64,000 nt of DNA from Tulasnella sp. 424 (Eukaryota > Basidiomycota > Agaricomycetes > Cantharellales > Tulasnellaceae): the NCBI GenBank assembly GCA_019633425.1, contig WSUB01000183.1, forward strand, positions 1-64,000, read 5' to 3'. The first letter of the stretch is position 1. Each line of letters opens with the position of its first letter. The notes under the pieces were generated by a model, which was not told the origin of the DNA, searched no databases, and was given only the letters and a program-made list of their open reading frames with translations. Shown here one piece after another: positions 1 to 11,147 of this stretch. The translations under genes were made by a program, and so were the position numbers.

Positions 1-937
1 ATGAATGCGGTCAATTTGTCTTCGTTATGGGCGTTCTTGAAGGCCATTCGGATGGAACATTCGTGTCGCGACTCGTGAATTCATTGTGGGGTGTGAGCCG
101 CGGTCAGGCTAATTTTACTGCTCCCTCAGGGTCAAGCGAACGCACTTTTAGGTCTCGGACAGGTCTACCAAAGTCAAGCCTACAATACCTGGCAACTTGT
201 GTATCGTGCTGAAATGTCTTCCCATGCTGAACGATGCCCACGTGAAATGACCACGGTCTCCACCTCCTGTGTTTGCTTCGACCCAGGTTTGTGAACACCG
301 TTCTCCATCGGAATATCTCCGCTCAATAAGCGCGAAGGAGCTTGGCCAGGGAGCTGAGATGCCGCCGGACGCTTGGCTTCGAAGCCCCCACCACTATCAG
401 ATACTTTTAATAGGAGTCAGGTGTCGATTAAGGCGCTTAAATTGCCATATGGGCTGTAGAAAGCGGTCGACCCGAACATCTTGTTCGGTCCTATTCGGAG
501 ACTCTCCTGCGAAAGCGCTAAATTTGGAGCCCATCTCCGACACTAAGCTTTGCAAGTTGAAACGATACTTTATTATCAAAACTCGTTCACTGTGCGAACT
601 GATCTACTCAATGCGCTTTAGTATTTAGTTTGATTGTCAGCTCTCCCTCCGGACTGCATCGTCGTCCACAATGTGCGGCTCGAGTTTGGTGGTACTCTCC
701 ATGTTAATGATCATGGCGCTTATCACACAAGGATTTTCAACCCGGAGGCACATGATATACTCGAATCTCCTATTCGGAGCGCCGGGACGCAGTCCAAGAA
801 CATCCCAAAGCCGTCTTCGAGAGGATGATCATTCTTACCAGGAGTGCCAAGATTTTATGTCACGAAATCGGCGCTTCTTGGCTGGTATTCGGAATACCCA
901 TCCGGAACTTCGGGTTTGGCGCTTATTGTTTGAATGG

Positions 938-945
938 TATAAAAG
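938..945 (+). promoter_or_regulatory. TATA box of beta-rich protein gene, copy 1
   Basis: TATAAAAG lies about 180 bp before the start codon at 1122. A likely 5'-UTR intron (GTATGG at about 1056 to the AG just before the ATG at 1122) lies between. The same arrangement is kept in the second copy. Confidence 0.6.
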
Positions 946-1121
946 GGCCCACATTTCACAGTCTACACCTCCAACAATCTCTCGATCCAAATCTCTTACT
1001 CAAGTTCCTCGCTTTTACTACCCCAAATAGTGATCTTTTACGCTGCCTGATTTGAGGTATGGGATCCACAACCAGATGCAACTGCGCGATGCAGGGAACT
1101 GACACGTCTGGCCTCTGTTAG

Positions 1122-1755
1122 ATGCACGTCACCGTCGCGAATAACACGAACTTGTACGAAGCTGTTTCTTCCATGCTACAGATACACTCCAAGACTCACC
1201 GCCTTGTGTTTTTAGCGGAATCCTTTTGGACGGCACATTATTCCATCCTGGGAAATATGTGACGACGCCCGCTACACCCATCGAGCCAGGGAAATTCACA
1301 GCCTATGAATTGGAGGATAACAACATCGGAGGTGGTGTTAATGGGGGGAACGCATGGCTAGTCGTGCTTGACAATGTACGTTGCATTAGGTTTTATCCTA
1401 GCATTTGAAAGGCATGGCTCTGAATACCACGCTTCCCTGCCTTAGCCTGAGGGTGACACATGGAGCTTCGCCACAGTGAGTAATGCATTACCTCAAAGCA
1501 GATCAGATCTAATATTATTCGCATTAGGGGTGGATTTTTAATGGAACAGTTGCTCCACCACCAATCAGGAAAGCCGGTGTTGCCGAGTCGAGCGACCCCC
1601 AAGCCGGAAACGAGGCTGCGACGCCCGAAGGAAACTCGATCACCTCCACGAAAACCTTCAAAGATAAGGATGGAAAAACCATCAAGTTTACTGCATCCGT
1701 CATGTTCGACGAAACCGGGACTGCCCAATTTGCCGTCGGCACCACCCCTGCTTAG
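1122..1755 (+). CDS. Small beta-rich protein, tandem copy 1
   Basis: Unknown function. Four exons (1122-1153, 1216-1375, 1446-1475, 1528-1755) splice in frame to 149 residues. There is no signal peptide or membrane segment. The N-terminal half has an Asn-Asn-Thr motif, a PGKY element, an I-x-PGKF turn, a GGGV-x-GGNAW glycine stretch and a V-V-LDN strand, followed by a Trp-rich strand. This spacing of strands and Gly/Pro turns resembles small fungal and bacterial beta-sandwich proteins (aegerolysin-like or insecticidal-crystal-like folds), but this is a resemblance by eye only. The C-terminal third is polar and Ala/Ser/Lys-rich. Start chosen because it follows a plausible 5'-UTR intron acceptor and the paralogue at 3274 keeps the same ATG and the same intron phases. 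Confidence 0.75.
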
Positions 1756-3090
1756 GCTGCTTTTCATGAGCCGGAGACAGGAAAGTAATGGCCATGGTTG
1801 TTCCTGTTCTGCCATTTCCGTCTGATAGTTTAACGTGCCCATCCGTACGATACTACCTTGTACTTTGAATACGAAAATTGTGACAGATACGAGCGTCGCG
1901 GCGTCTCCCTGCGACGGCCTGATCGTGCCGATGGTACATGGAAAGCGCGCAATCATAAAACTGGTTCGGGCAAGGAAAAACCACGACCCTTAACTAAATT
2001 ATTGAGTACTGTACCTGACGGGGTAGTGGCGGAGCACCCCTAGCGGAGGACGCTCATTTCTCCTTCGTTTATGCATACGCTAGCCATGTAATTTTTGAGG
2101 AAGATCTACACATTTGGACCTGGAATTATGGGCCACATGGATGAATGCGGTCAATTTGTCTTCGTTATGGGCGTTCTTGAAGGCCGTTCGGATGGAACAC
2201 TTGTGTCGCGACTCGTGAATTCATTGTGGGGTGTGAGCCGCGGTCAGGCTAATTTTACTGCACCCTCGGTCAAGCGAACGCACTTTTAGGTCTCGGACAG
2301 TCTACCAAAGTCAAGCCTACAATACCTGGCAAGTTGTGTATCGTGCTGAAATGTCTTCCTATGTTGAACAAAGCCCACGTGAAATGGCCGCGGTCTCCAC
2401 CTCCTGTGTTTACTTCGACCCAGGTTTGCGAACGCCTTGCTCCATCGTAATATCTCCGCTCAATATCTTAGCGGCTGGGTCTCCACAGCATTGCCAAACT
2501 GCGAAGTACTTCGGGGAGCTGGGATGCCGCTGGACGACTGGCTTCGAAGCCCCCATTACTATCAGATACGTTCAATAGGAGTCAGGTGTCGATTAAGGCG
2601 CTTAAATCGTCATATGGGGTATAGAAAGCGTTCGAGCCAGACATCTTGTTCGGTCCTATTCGGAGAGTCTCCTGCGAAAGCGCCAAATTTGAAGCCCATC
2701 TCCAACACTAAGCTTTGCAAGTTGAAACGATATTTTATTGTCAAAACTCATCTATTGTGCGTACTGATAAACACACTGCGTTTTAGGATCTACTTTGATC
2801 CGCAGCTCCCCTTCCGGACTACATCATCGTCCACAATGTGCGGTTCGAGTTTGGTGGTACTCTCCATGTTAGCGACCATGGCGCTTATCGCACAAGAATT
2901 TTCAACCCGGCGGCACATGATTTACTCGAATCTTCTATTCGGAGCGCCCGGACACAGTTCAAGACATCCAAAGCCGTTTCCGAGAGGATGACCATTGCTG
3001 CTGAATTTCATGTCTTTGAATCGGCGCTTCTTGGCTGGTATTTGGAACACCCATCCGGAACTTCGGGTTTGGCGCTTATTGTTTGAACGG

Positions 3091-3098
3091 CATAAAAG
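3091..3098 (+). promoter_or_regulatory. TATA-like box of beta-rich protein gene, copy 2
   Basis: CATAAAAG, at the position equivalent to the TATA box of copy 1, about 180 bp before the ATG at 3274. The first T has become C, so basal strength may differ between the paralogues. Confidence 0.5.
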
Positions 3099-3273
3099 GC
3101 CCCCATTTCACAGTCTACACCTCCAACAATCTCTCGATCCAGATCTCTTACTCAAGTTTCTCGCTTTTACCACCTCATATAGTGATCTTTTACGCTGCCT
3201 GATTTGAGGTATGGGATCCACAACCAGATGCAATCGCGCGATACAGGGAACTGACACGTCTGGCCTCTGTTAG

Positions 3274-3919
3274 ATGCACGTCACCGTCGCGAATAACACG
3301 AACTAGTACGAAGTTGTTTCTTCCATGCTAAAAATACACTCCGAGGCTCACAGCCTTGTGTTTTTAGCCCAATCCTTTTGGACGGCACATTTTTCCAGCC
3401 TGGGAAATATTCCACGATGCCCGCTACACCCATCGAGCCAGGGAAATTCACAGCCTATGAAGTAGTGAATAGCAACATCGGAGGTGGTGTTCATGGGGGA
3501 AATGCATGGCTAGTTGTGCTTGATAACGTACGTTGCATTAGGTTTTATCCTAGCATTTGAAAGGCATGGCACTGAATACCTCGCTTCCCTGCCTTAGCCT
3601 GAGGGTGTCACATGGAGCTTTGCTACAGTGAGTAATGCATTAGATCAAAACCGATTGGATCTGATTTTATTTGCATTAGGGGTGGATTGCAAATGGTGCA
3701 GTTCATCCAGCAGTACGGAAAGCCGGGGTTGCCGAGTCGAGCGACCCCCAAGCTGGAGCCAGCGCTGCGACGCCCGAAGGAAATTCGATCACCTCCACTG
3801 ACATCTTCAAAGATAAGGATGGACAAAGCTTCAAATTTACTGCATCCGTCATGTTCGACGAAACCGGAACTACCCAATTTACCGTTGACACCATCCCTGT
3901 TTATGAGCTAGGAAAGTAA
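3274..3919 (+). CDS. Small beta-rich protein, tandem copy 2
   Basis: Paralogue of the gene at 1122-1755, with the same four-exon structure (3274-3305, 3368-3527, 3598-3627, 3680-3919) and 153 residues. The reading frame and all splice sites are intact. Differences are spread along the protein: the charged segment before the glycine stretch is changed and the last residues differ, because copy 1 has an earlier stop codon. Both copies keep the PGKY, PGKF and GGNAW elements, so both look under constraint. Likely cytosolic, as neither has a signal peptide. Function unknown; a small beta-sandwich lectin-like or membrane-binding protein is a guess from the strand pattern. Confidence 0.75.
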
Positions 3920-4140
3920 TGGCCATGGTTGTTCCTGTTCCTGCCATTTGTGTCTGATAGCTTAACGTGGCCATCCGTACGGTACTACCTTGGACTTTGA
4001 ATACAAAATTGTGACAGATACGAGCGTTGCGGCGTTTCCCTGAGACAGCCTGATGGTGCCGATGGGACATGGAAAGCGCGCAAACATACAATTGGTTCGG
4101 GCAAGGAAACATCGCGACACTTGACTAAATTATTAAGTAT

Positions 4141-4662
4141 AGATCCATTCCCACGTACAGCTGTGCATGCAGAGTACAGGAAGACCTGATCCGATACCTT
4201 ATTCATCCTTGTCCAAACGTCAAGGAACGATCTCAATCTGACTCTATTAACCTGTAATCCGACTCGAACCCGCTTTATAAACTGCACGTACGCAGCCCAG
4301 AATAAGGTTGCAAACCACACGTGCAGTGGATACGATGTTTGTGTATATATATGCGAGAGAAGAAAAAAACAAGTGGCCCGTAGCGAACGGATGCGCATGA
4401 ATAAGAAATGGGAGATCAGAATCAAAGAACGGGATGTTACACATATACAATGCGTGGAGACTCGAGAGCAGCAAAGTGAAAAAGAAAAAGGACAGGAAAC
4501 GAAGGCATGTGGTTCAATTAAGCGGGGACGAGGAGGGCGCGTCGGTTCTCCTTGTCTCTTGTTCCAGCTCGTGGGGTAGCAGCCATGTCCTCCGTGACAT
4601 TCGAATCTGCGTGCACGGTCAAAGAGTGTCAGACATGCCCATGGCAAGATCAAGTCAAACGT
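4141..4662. other. Intergenic, no gene seen
   Basis: Single-copy sequence between the tandem repeat and the 3' end of the coiled-coil gene. It contains a short TATATATA stretch near 4340 and only short unsupported ORFs. It probably holds the 3' UTR of the minus-strand gene ending at 4663. Confidence 0.5.
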
Positions 4663-6610
4663 TTATTTACCTTCGAGAGCGGAATGTGATACGGAGTTGC
4701 TTGAGGCGTTCGGATGCTTGAACGCCTCCATGGGGTTCGAAGGTCGGGGGGCGATCCTGACGTGCTTCGCTGGTCTGATGGCGGACATGCCACTCACCGA
4801 CAACGATCGCCGGCTGGGAAGGTTCATTCTGTCGAGCAACATTCCCGCGGGGTTACCATTGACCGATTCGGTGACGGACGACGAAGCTATCGAGGCGGCC
4901 GAATCGGGAACAGAAAGGGTTCGAGGCATAATCCCCTGGCGGGTTGGGAGAGGCGTCATGCCAGCCGTGCCTTGAACACCAAACTTGCGTTTGAGCTAAA
5001 GACGAGAAGACAACGTTAGAGACAGGGACGGAGAGCGAGAAACGGAATGCCGGTCTCACCATTTCCAGCTCTTGTTGCTTGAGATCCAAGGCGATGTTCA
5101 GACCATCCTTATCATCCTCGAGTTCTTGGAGCTTCTTTCTCAGTCGAGAAATCTCCAGTTCCCTATTCCCGCTTCCTCGCTCAAGCTCCGCGACTCGATG
5201 TCTGGCCCGCTCAGACTCCTTCTCCAACGCTTCAACGCGACTCTGCGTCGCACCACTATCAAAGCTGCGGCGTTCCGCCTGATCTTTCTCGTACTCCAAC
5301 GTTTCGACGTTTCGCTTCATGCCTTCTAGCTCGGCGGTCAAGAGCCGGAGTCGATCTTCGGTGTCCAGGTGCTGAGAATCGCGGTCTTCGATTTGCTCCT
5401 GCAGATCGTCAACTTGAGCGCGATACGATTCTTCACGAGATGCCGATTCTTGCTCTGCAGCGCGATGGACGGACTTGAGGCGATCGAGCTCCTGCCCATG
5501 CTTGGAGCGCAGGCCAGCTGCCTCCTCCACCAGAGCAGTCACTCGCGCTTCCAGCTCCTGACGGATGGATGCGAGTTGTTCCTCAGCTGCTTCTCGAGCG
5601 CGAAGATGATCCCTCTCCTTGGCTTGAAGCTCCTTGATGGTCTCCTTGGCGGTTGCGAAAGCGGAAGCGGATATAGTTAGCTGGTTGTCGGCCGCCGATA
5701 GGGAAGCCGCGAGTCGTTGGGAACTAGCTTTCTCGTCCTCGAGGTCCAAAAGTAGCTGGTTGAAATGGGATGCAAGGAGAAAATGAGCAAAGGAGCTTTA
5801 GGCCGGACGGTTATTAGTATTCACCTGATCCCGTTCCCGAACGACGGCTTCTAGCTGTTGAGCTTGCCTCTGGAAGAGCTCGTGATCCGGCTGGGGAGTA
5901 GGTTATGAGATAAGGTTCTCAATTAGGCGTTCGAATTCCAAGCTCACCGGAGGGGCAGACGGTGGTTGTGACGACCTGAGAGACGGGTCGATCGGCTCGC
6001 TCACTATCGATGCGGCGACGTCGACCTTGGACGAGGCGTTGCTGATTTGGGAGGAGCGAGCACCGTAGTCTTCTAGACTTGGTTGCTCCTCGGAAATATC
6101 TTGCCGGGAAGTTGCGCTCCTCCCAACGAAGCTCTGAAAGTCGGAGACGTCCCGGTCACCCACGGATGACGTCGCGGATACCACAGATCGACTGAAGCCT
6201 GGACGGCTTCTGTGTGAAGCGGCGAAAGGGTTCGAAGAGTTCCCAGACGCTGCCACCGCTCGCTCAGTCCTGAGTGCGTCCTCCAACCCTTCGCACTCCT
6301 GCTCCAGGACCTCTTGAACGTTGGACAACAACACTTTGTCCTTCTCGGCCTCCCTCCTCCATCGTTCCGCCGTCTTCTCGGCATGCTTTAGTTTGACGGA
6401 AAGGAGCTCGACATATTGATCTCTTGCTGAGAGATCTTCTTCGTATTGTGCCGCAATGGCAGCTTGGATGTCGAGTTGGGTCCGCAACCGGTCGCTCTCA
6501 GATTCGGACGAATCGGACGGTGTTGAGGGGGTATTCGAGAGACGAGAATGTAGAGTCCGAGGTCCCGCATGGGACAAGGTTAGCTTGAGGCTGGTCATCA
6601 GGCTGGTCAT
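4663..6610 (-). CDS. Coiled-coil protein with basic Ser-rich tail
   Basis: Four exons on the minus strand (5948-6610, 5825-5890, 5060-5755, 4663-4995) splice in frame to 585 residues. Residues 1-35 are Ser/Pro-rich. Residues about 40-105 and 222-475 are heptad-rich, Glu/Lys/Arg/Gln-rich coiled coil with almost no Pro or Gly, separated by a Ser-rich spacer (about 110-220). Exon 4 opens with an LKRKFG...GTAGMTP motif and ends in a basic Ser/Pro-rich tail. Proteins of this layout are widespread in basidiomycetes and look like cytoskeletal or spindle-associated scaffolds. That role is an inference from composition only. Confidence 0.8.
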
Positions 6611-6784
6611 GAGGCCGGTTCAGGAGGGGGTTGAGATTGTGGGCGCGGCTATCCCAGTCGTGAACGAAACGATGGTTCCCACGGACACCAGTTTCGGGTT
6701 TGTTTTGTTTCGTACCTTCCACCGCGGCACACGTCACGGGACGGCAAAAGGTAAACAACAAGGAAGACTGCAAAAGCTGCAACT

Positions 6785-7400
6785 AATCCGCTAAGCCTTC
6801 GAAAAAATGTTCCGGCACCCTCAAGGCCATCTTCTTCTATCTACGATACGCGTTCCTCGTCTTTTCATCTCATCCAGTAGACAATAGACTTCCTTTTCCC
6901 TCCACTGCTTTGCTTTCTTTCCTTCTTCCGTTACCCTTCTTCGTTTTCCATCTCCAGACTCCAAGTCTCCTCATCCGCCATCCTGATAGCTTTCCTACAT
7001 GCCCCTTTTCTCTGAAGCTCTACTAGTACTTCGGCTTGCTTGTCTATTATATTTTCTTTGTCTGCTTAATAATAACATCGATTTGAGCGTCCTTACCATT
7101 ACTATGCGCGATAATCCGGGGAAAGAGTCCGGTTCGGATCGGCGAAGGGATTCAATACGCCCTCATGGACTTTGTGCAAAGACACACGGCGTCATAATAA
7201 ACTTGAAGGACACAGTTTCGAAAACCTCTCTCGCCTTCCCTATGGGATAGTACCACCGGTACCGTGGCAAACGTTCGAGTGTTTGCACTTCGGTTCAGCT
7301 CTAAGGGTCCAGTGGTCGAACGACCGGCAGACTCGAACGTACGTTCTACTTCATATCCCAAGAGACGTCGCTGTATAGCGGCTCCATCCCGCTTCGAATC
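6785..7400. repeat. Element R, copy R1 (3' of kinase gene K1)
   Basis: About 600 bp, pyrimidine-rich in its first half, also found downstream of the other kinase-TPR genes: part of it at 11805-11910 and 50150-50430, an interrupted copy at 55210-56400 and a full inverted copy at 61530-62110. Shared landmarks are a block around 6795-6900, the run GATAATCCGGGGAAAGAGTC near 7110, and CAAGAGACGTCGCTGTATAGCGGC near 7358. No conserved long ORF crosses the copies, so I treat it as non-coding. No terminal repeats or target-site duplication were recognised. Confidence 0.7.
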
Positions 7401-7641
7401 ACCAATATGAGAGAAAACTCGATGGTATGAGTGTTATTTTACAGTACTTTCCAGACGACAGGTGTTACTAATCGATTCGAACGGGTCGAAGAAACAAGAT
7501 ACAAGCGAGACGGAGTACCAGAATCTTAACCAACAGGATCTACAGCTCACAATATTGAGCAGCAGCATGTACGACACGAGCTACAGTGTGGTATGAAGAA
7601 AGAAATCTCGGTCGGTCTCGAAATGTCCCGGCGAGACCTCA

Positions 7642-9870
7642 TTATTTGAGTCTTCGACGGACTTTCTTGGCGCGTATTAATGCTTTAGCTGCATACAGAA
7701 TCCGTCCGAGTTCTTCAAAAATCCCAGCAGCTTGCTCGTAAAGACGTATCGCGTCTTCGTGCTGACCCTGGCAAGCGTGGACATCGGCAAGGTAGAACAG
7801 AGTCCGGGCTCTTCCGTTTCGGTCACCATTGTCGATATAAACTTGCAGAATTTCAGAGAAGAGCTCAGCGGCTCGGCTGTACTGCCTTTGAATCCGATAC
7901 ACAGCAGCGAGACCACAGAGAGCATTGGCTCTCCCTTGTTTGTCGCCGATGTCGGTCTTGATTTGGATGGCTTCGGAGTAGGACGTAATGGCTTCGTTGT
8001 ACTCGGCTTGAGCCCGATGCAGATTAGCAAGACCCAGACAAGTACGGGCTCTCCCGTCTCTGTGGCCCCTGTCGGCGAAGATCTGGGCGGCTTCCGAGTA
8101 GAGCGTGACCGCTTCGTTGTACTGCTTTTGATGCATCCGCACCTTTGCGAGACCATAAAGAGCCTCAGCCCTGTGTGCATTGTCAGCGGGGCCAGTGCAG
8201 ATACCCAAGACTTCAGTGTAATATTTTGAGGCGTCGATATAGTCCATTTGTTGTCGGTGCATGTTTCCCAGTTTTATAAGAAGCTCAGGAGAGCGAGTCC
8301 GGGAACCCGACAGATCTGAGACTCGCCGCGGAACCGGAACAATCATAGGCTATATGATGATCAGTCAAATTGTGTTCAAATAACCGACAAATCAGCACCA
8401 CTGACCATCCATTTCATTTCCTTGCTACAATCCTCAGCTGTTGGCCGCTTGCTGGGATCGATGTTCCAGCATGTGATCATAAGGGAGTAAAGTCTCCGCA
8501 TCAACAGCATGCGGGTGTGATCATCGACGGATGGGATGTTTCCCCGCATGACATGTATGATGATGACCGAGTACTTTTGGACATCTTGAAACGGAATGGC
8601 ATTGGTCATAACCTATTTATAAACCGTGATTGTAAGCTTCTGTTGAGAGCAATTTCTAAATCTTGGTATACCTCGTAAAATATCCAGCCCATTGCCCAGA
8701 TATCGCTCCATAACCCAGGTTCATCGTCAATAAGCAGCTCTGGAGCAGCCCAGCGTAGTGTGTATTTATTTCCCGTCAGCGTTACAGTATTAGTGGCTTC
8801 GCAAAATTTCGTCTCAAGTACCAGTGCTGGCTGCGCTTGGTTTTCGCCCTCGTCGGTCCGGGGTTGCACGATAGGTGGTTTTTTTGCCAGACGACGGGCG
8901 GAACCAAAGTCCGTGATTACTGCTCGATATGTTGAGTTTACCACCACATTGACCTACACAACGCAGAGTTAGGCTCGCCGGCTGTCATTCACAGTAACAT
9001 CCGGACCGACCGATTTGAGGTCGCCATGGTATATTGGTGGGTCCTGACTATGAAGGTACTCTACTCCTCTTGTTACATCGCGAATCTAGCGCAGTGATCT
9101 TCAGAGGATGGCCCAAAGTGCTGCGGTCTGATCCTACCAGTGAGATTCGCTCCGGGATTTCCCATTCCTCCGACGCAACGAAGTCCTTTAAATTCCCGCT
9201 GTCTGCCCACGGAAAGACCAGCCATACCCTATCCTCAGACAAGTCTTCAAGGAATCCTTCGAGCTTGATGACATTATCGTGTGAAAGTTGAGTTAAGAAT
9301 CCCGCTTCCCTAAGTGCCAGCTACGAGGGCTCAGCGTTGTGCGAAAGCATAACGTGATTAGACAAGTCGTTCTCACTCCCAATACTCGCTCCTTGTCCGT
9401 TCCGTTATCGACCTTCAGCTTCTTAACCGCTACGGTCTAGAGGGTTGGAGTAGACGAGTTGTTCAGCTGATTGGTCTGGGAAATAGGAGAGTCGGAATGG
9501 AACAGACCTTTCGTGTGCCAGTGGTTCCATCATCAGAGTTGTTCTCGCATCCGGAATGTGCTGAATAATCGACTATGTCTTCAGTACCGGAAGTAGAAAC
9601 TAAGAACGCTCGTGAAACAGTCGCAAATCCTCCGCGGAACTCGTCGGCGTCTTCCTCGAATTCAATCGAGGACGGATCAATTCGCCATTCCGCAAGTACC
9701 TGAAGCTTCTCTCGCTGTAGTGAAATAGTATTTTGGTGAAAATTCTGCTCATTCGTCGTGATTCGGGAGGGACGTACTAATTTGGTGCTTGTTGAGGGTG
9801 TACTTCCGGGATCACTTGGATCGGACCTAGAGGAACGAGGGTTGGGTTCGTCGCTTTTGTCAACTTGCAT
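7642..9870 (-). CDS. Kinase-TPR protein K1
   Basis: Eight exons (9778-9870, 9508-9714, 9377-9436, 9138-9320, 9011-9085, 8672-8953, 8406-8612, 7642-8349) splice in frame to 604 residues. The N terminus is Ser/Asp-rich. A tyrosine-kinase-like catalytic domain follows, with a weak glycine loop (RGGFATV), the VAVKK lysine, HGDLKS catalytic loop, DFGSAR, AAPELL and a WSDIWAMGW helix. The last exon encodes about five TPRs of 40 residues (pattern A-L-GLA-x-VHR...YSEAIQI). Likely a soluble signalling kinase with a TPR protein-binding arm; substrate unknown. The donor after exon 7 is GTCAGT instead of GTAAGT as in the paralogues. Intact. Confidence 0.88.
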
Positions 9871-9909
9871 CGATGGTTAAATGGATCGACGCTCAGGCAG
9901 GGCTTTGTT

Positions 9910-9922
9910 GGGGGGGGGGGGG
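9910..9922. repeat. Poly-G tract upstream of K1
   Basis: Thirteen consecutive G on the plus strand about 40 bp upstream of the K1 start codon. The equivalent place near K2 (about 14410) has no such run. It may be a length-variable slippage site. Confidence 0.8.
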
Positions 9923-10190
9923 AGAGGGGGAGTAAGCGAATAGAGGCGGTATAGGAGACGGGGTGACAGGGAGTCTTAAATGCTAACACCCTTGAACCGC
10001 GGTGTGCACCGCCTTTCTCCTTGGAATGTCCCTTGCACCGCCACCATGGCGCTCTGCAGATAAGAAAGCGTTCGCATTAACCCTTCCGCTTTCACCAAGA
10101 GCATAGCTCTTTAGCCTTCCGAAGGTCGGCGGCGCTTGCTGCAAACTTGACTCCTTTCGCATTGCAACACAGGGATCCAACTTATCTCGG

Positions 10191-10204
10191 TGCGTTACGT
10201 CATC
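10191..10204 (-). promoter_or_regulatory. CRE-like site upstream of K1
   Basis: GATGACGTAACGCA on the minus strand, about 320 bp before the K1 start. The same core stands upstream of K2, K3 and K5. TGACGTAA resembles binding sites of bZIP (ATF/CREB-type) factors. It also lies in the 3' flank of the HAT2 fragment. Confidence 0.4.
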
Positions 10205-10270
10205 AGTTCGAAGCCGTAGCCGTAAACAAAAGCGAGAGATTGTCGAACAGGTTTATTCACGATTCGAGCG

Positions 10271-11147
10271 CCATCACTCAAGATCTTCCATTTCCCACTC
10301 TCCTCTCACCCGCGTACACGCTTTCACCCATCTTCCACACCTGCACCACGTTATCCTCCGCGCAGCTAGCCATGAACCAATCCATTTCCAGGCCTCCAAA
10401 CTTTTTGCCGTTCCCGCTCCCAACACCGTGTCCGACTGGGGCCCAAGTGATGTCACTTGGGCGGCTGGTGTGACCTCCATGGACGAAGAGGAGCTCCGGA
10501 AGGCCATCTTCCGCATCGTCCGGGGATGTTCCAGGCCAATTGCCGAAAGGTCTCACAAGTTGATTCGTCGGTCGGCGCCCGCGCTGGCGAAGATAGTCTC
10601 GTGTGAGGGAGACCAGACAAGACTGAGAACTTCGCCCTGGTGCATTTCGCAAGAGTGGAGCTTGAGGTTCCTGGTGCCCCATAAGACAACAGACTTAGAA
10701 GGAAGTCATTTGTTAGGATACGGATACGGGAGGATGCGAACAGTGAGGTGCATACACTGTCTGAAGATTCTGTCACGATTAACGTCTCGCTGCTTGGGCT
10801 GAAAGCGACACTAAGGATCTCCTTCTCGTGAGCTTGGATACTCTGCATCGCTCGGGTTTGATCCAAATCCCTCGTATCCCAGCTACAAATGGGTATGATC
10901 GAGGAACGTCACCTCACGACCAATAAAGTAGAACGTACATCATTAGCATCTTGTCATCCCCGACCGAGGCGAGACATGTTCCTGCAAATCGTTCCAAGAT
11001 ACATCCCACAACAACGTCAGTGAACGCGTCCATCGGAATGGAGCGGGATCAAATACGTACTCCCACAATCGAGCCATGTCCTCGGAACACACTGAGAGGC
11101 TCAAGCTGAGGGTTGTTTCTGGAGTACGCATTGATGTCCCTGCATCA
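10271..11147 (-). pseudogene. HAT2 3' fragment (pseudogene)
   Basis: Matches exons 6-9 of the intact HAT2 at 14774-16628, introns included, so it arose by DNA duplication and not by retroposition. It is broken: the codon for the Trp in the INVW-D motif reads TGA, the reading frame is shifted in the following bases, and several bases of the LSVKL segment are lost. The first five exons are absent. The left part of the homology begins within a base or two of the exon-6 acceptor, where the sequence switches to a piece of the secreted-protein gene. Confidence 0.85.

Larger units (their letters stand above)
1..4140. repeat. Tandem duplication, two ~2.1 kb units
   Basis: Positions 1 to about 2000 are repeated, with point changes and small indels, at 2140 to about 4140. 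Both units share promoter, exons, introns and 3' flank of a small four-exon gene. The first unit begins at base 1 already inside the homologous stretch, so the duplication probably starts upstream of the window. The 5' part of each unit (1-930 and 2140-3085) has partly similar reading frames between the copies but no gene I can recognise; most differences there change amino acids, which suggests non-coding sequence. Confidence 0.9.

Noticed and set aside
634..1055. ORFs in the 5' half of the tandem unit (FGGTLHV...HGAY frame)
   Set aside because: Similar in both copies but with mostly amino-acid-changing differences and frame breaks; lies upstream of a TATA box and looks non-coding.
6999..7250. 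83-residue ORF with a hydrophobic start in element R1
   Set aside because: The frame is not kept in R4 and R5; the hydrophobic run comes from the pyrimidine-rich sequence.
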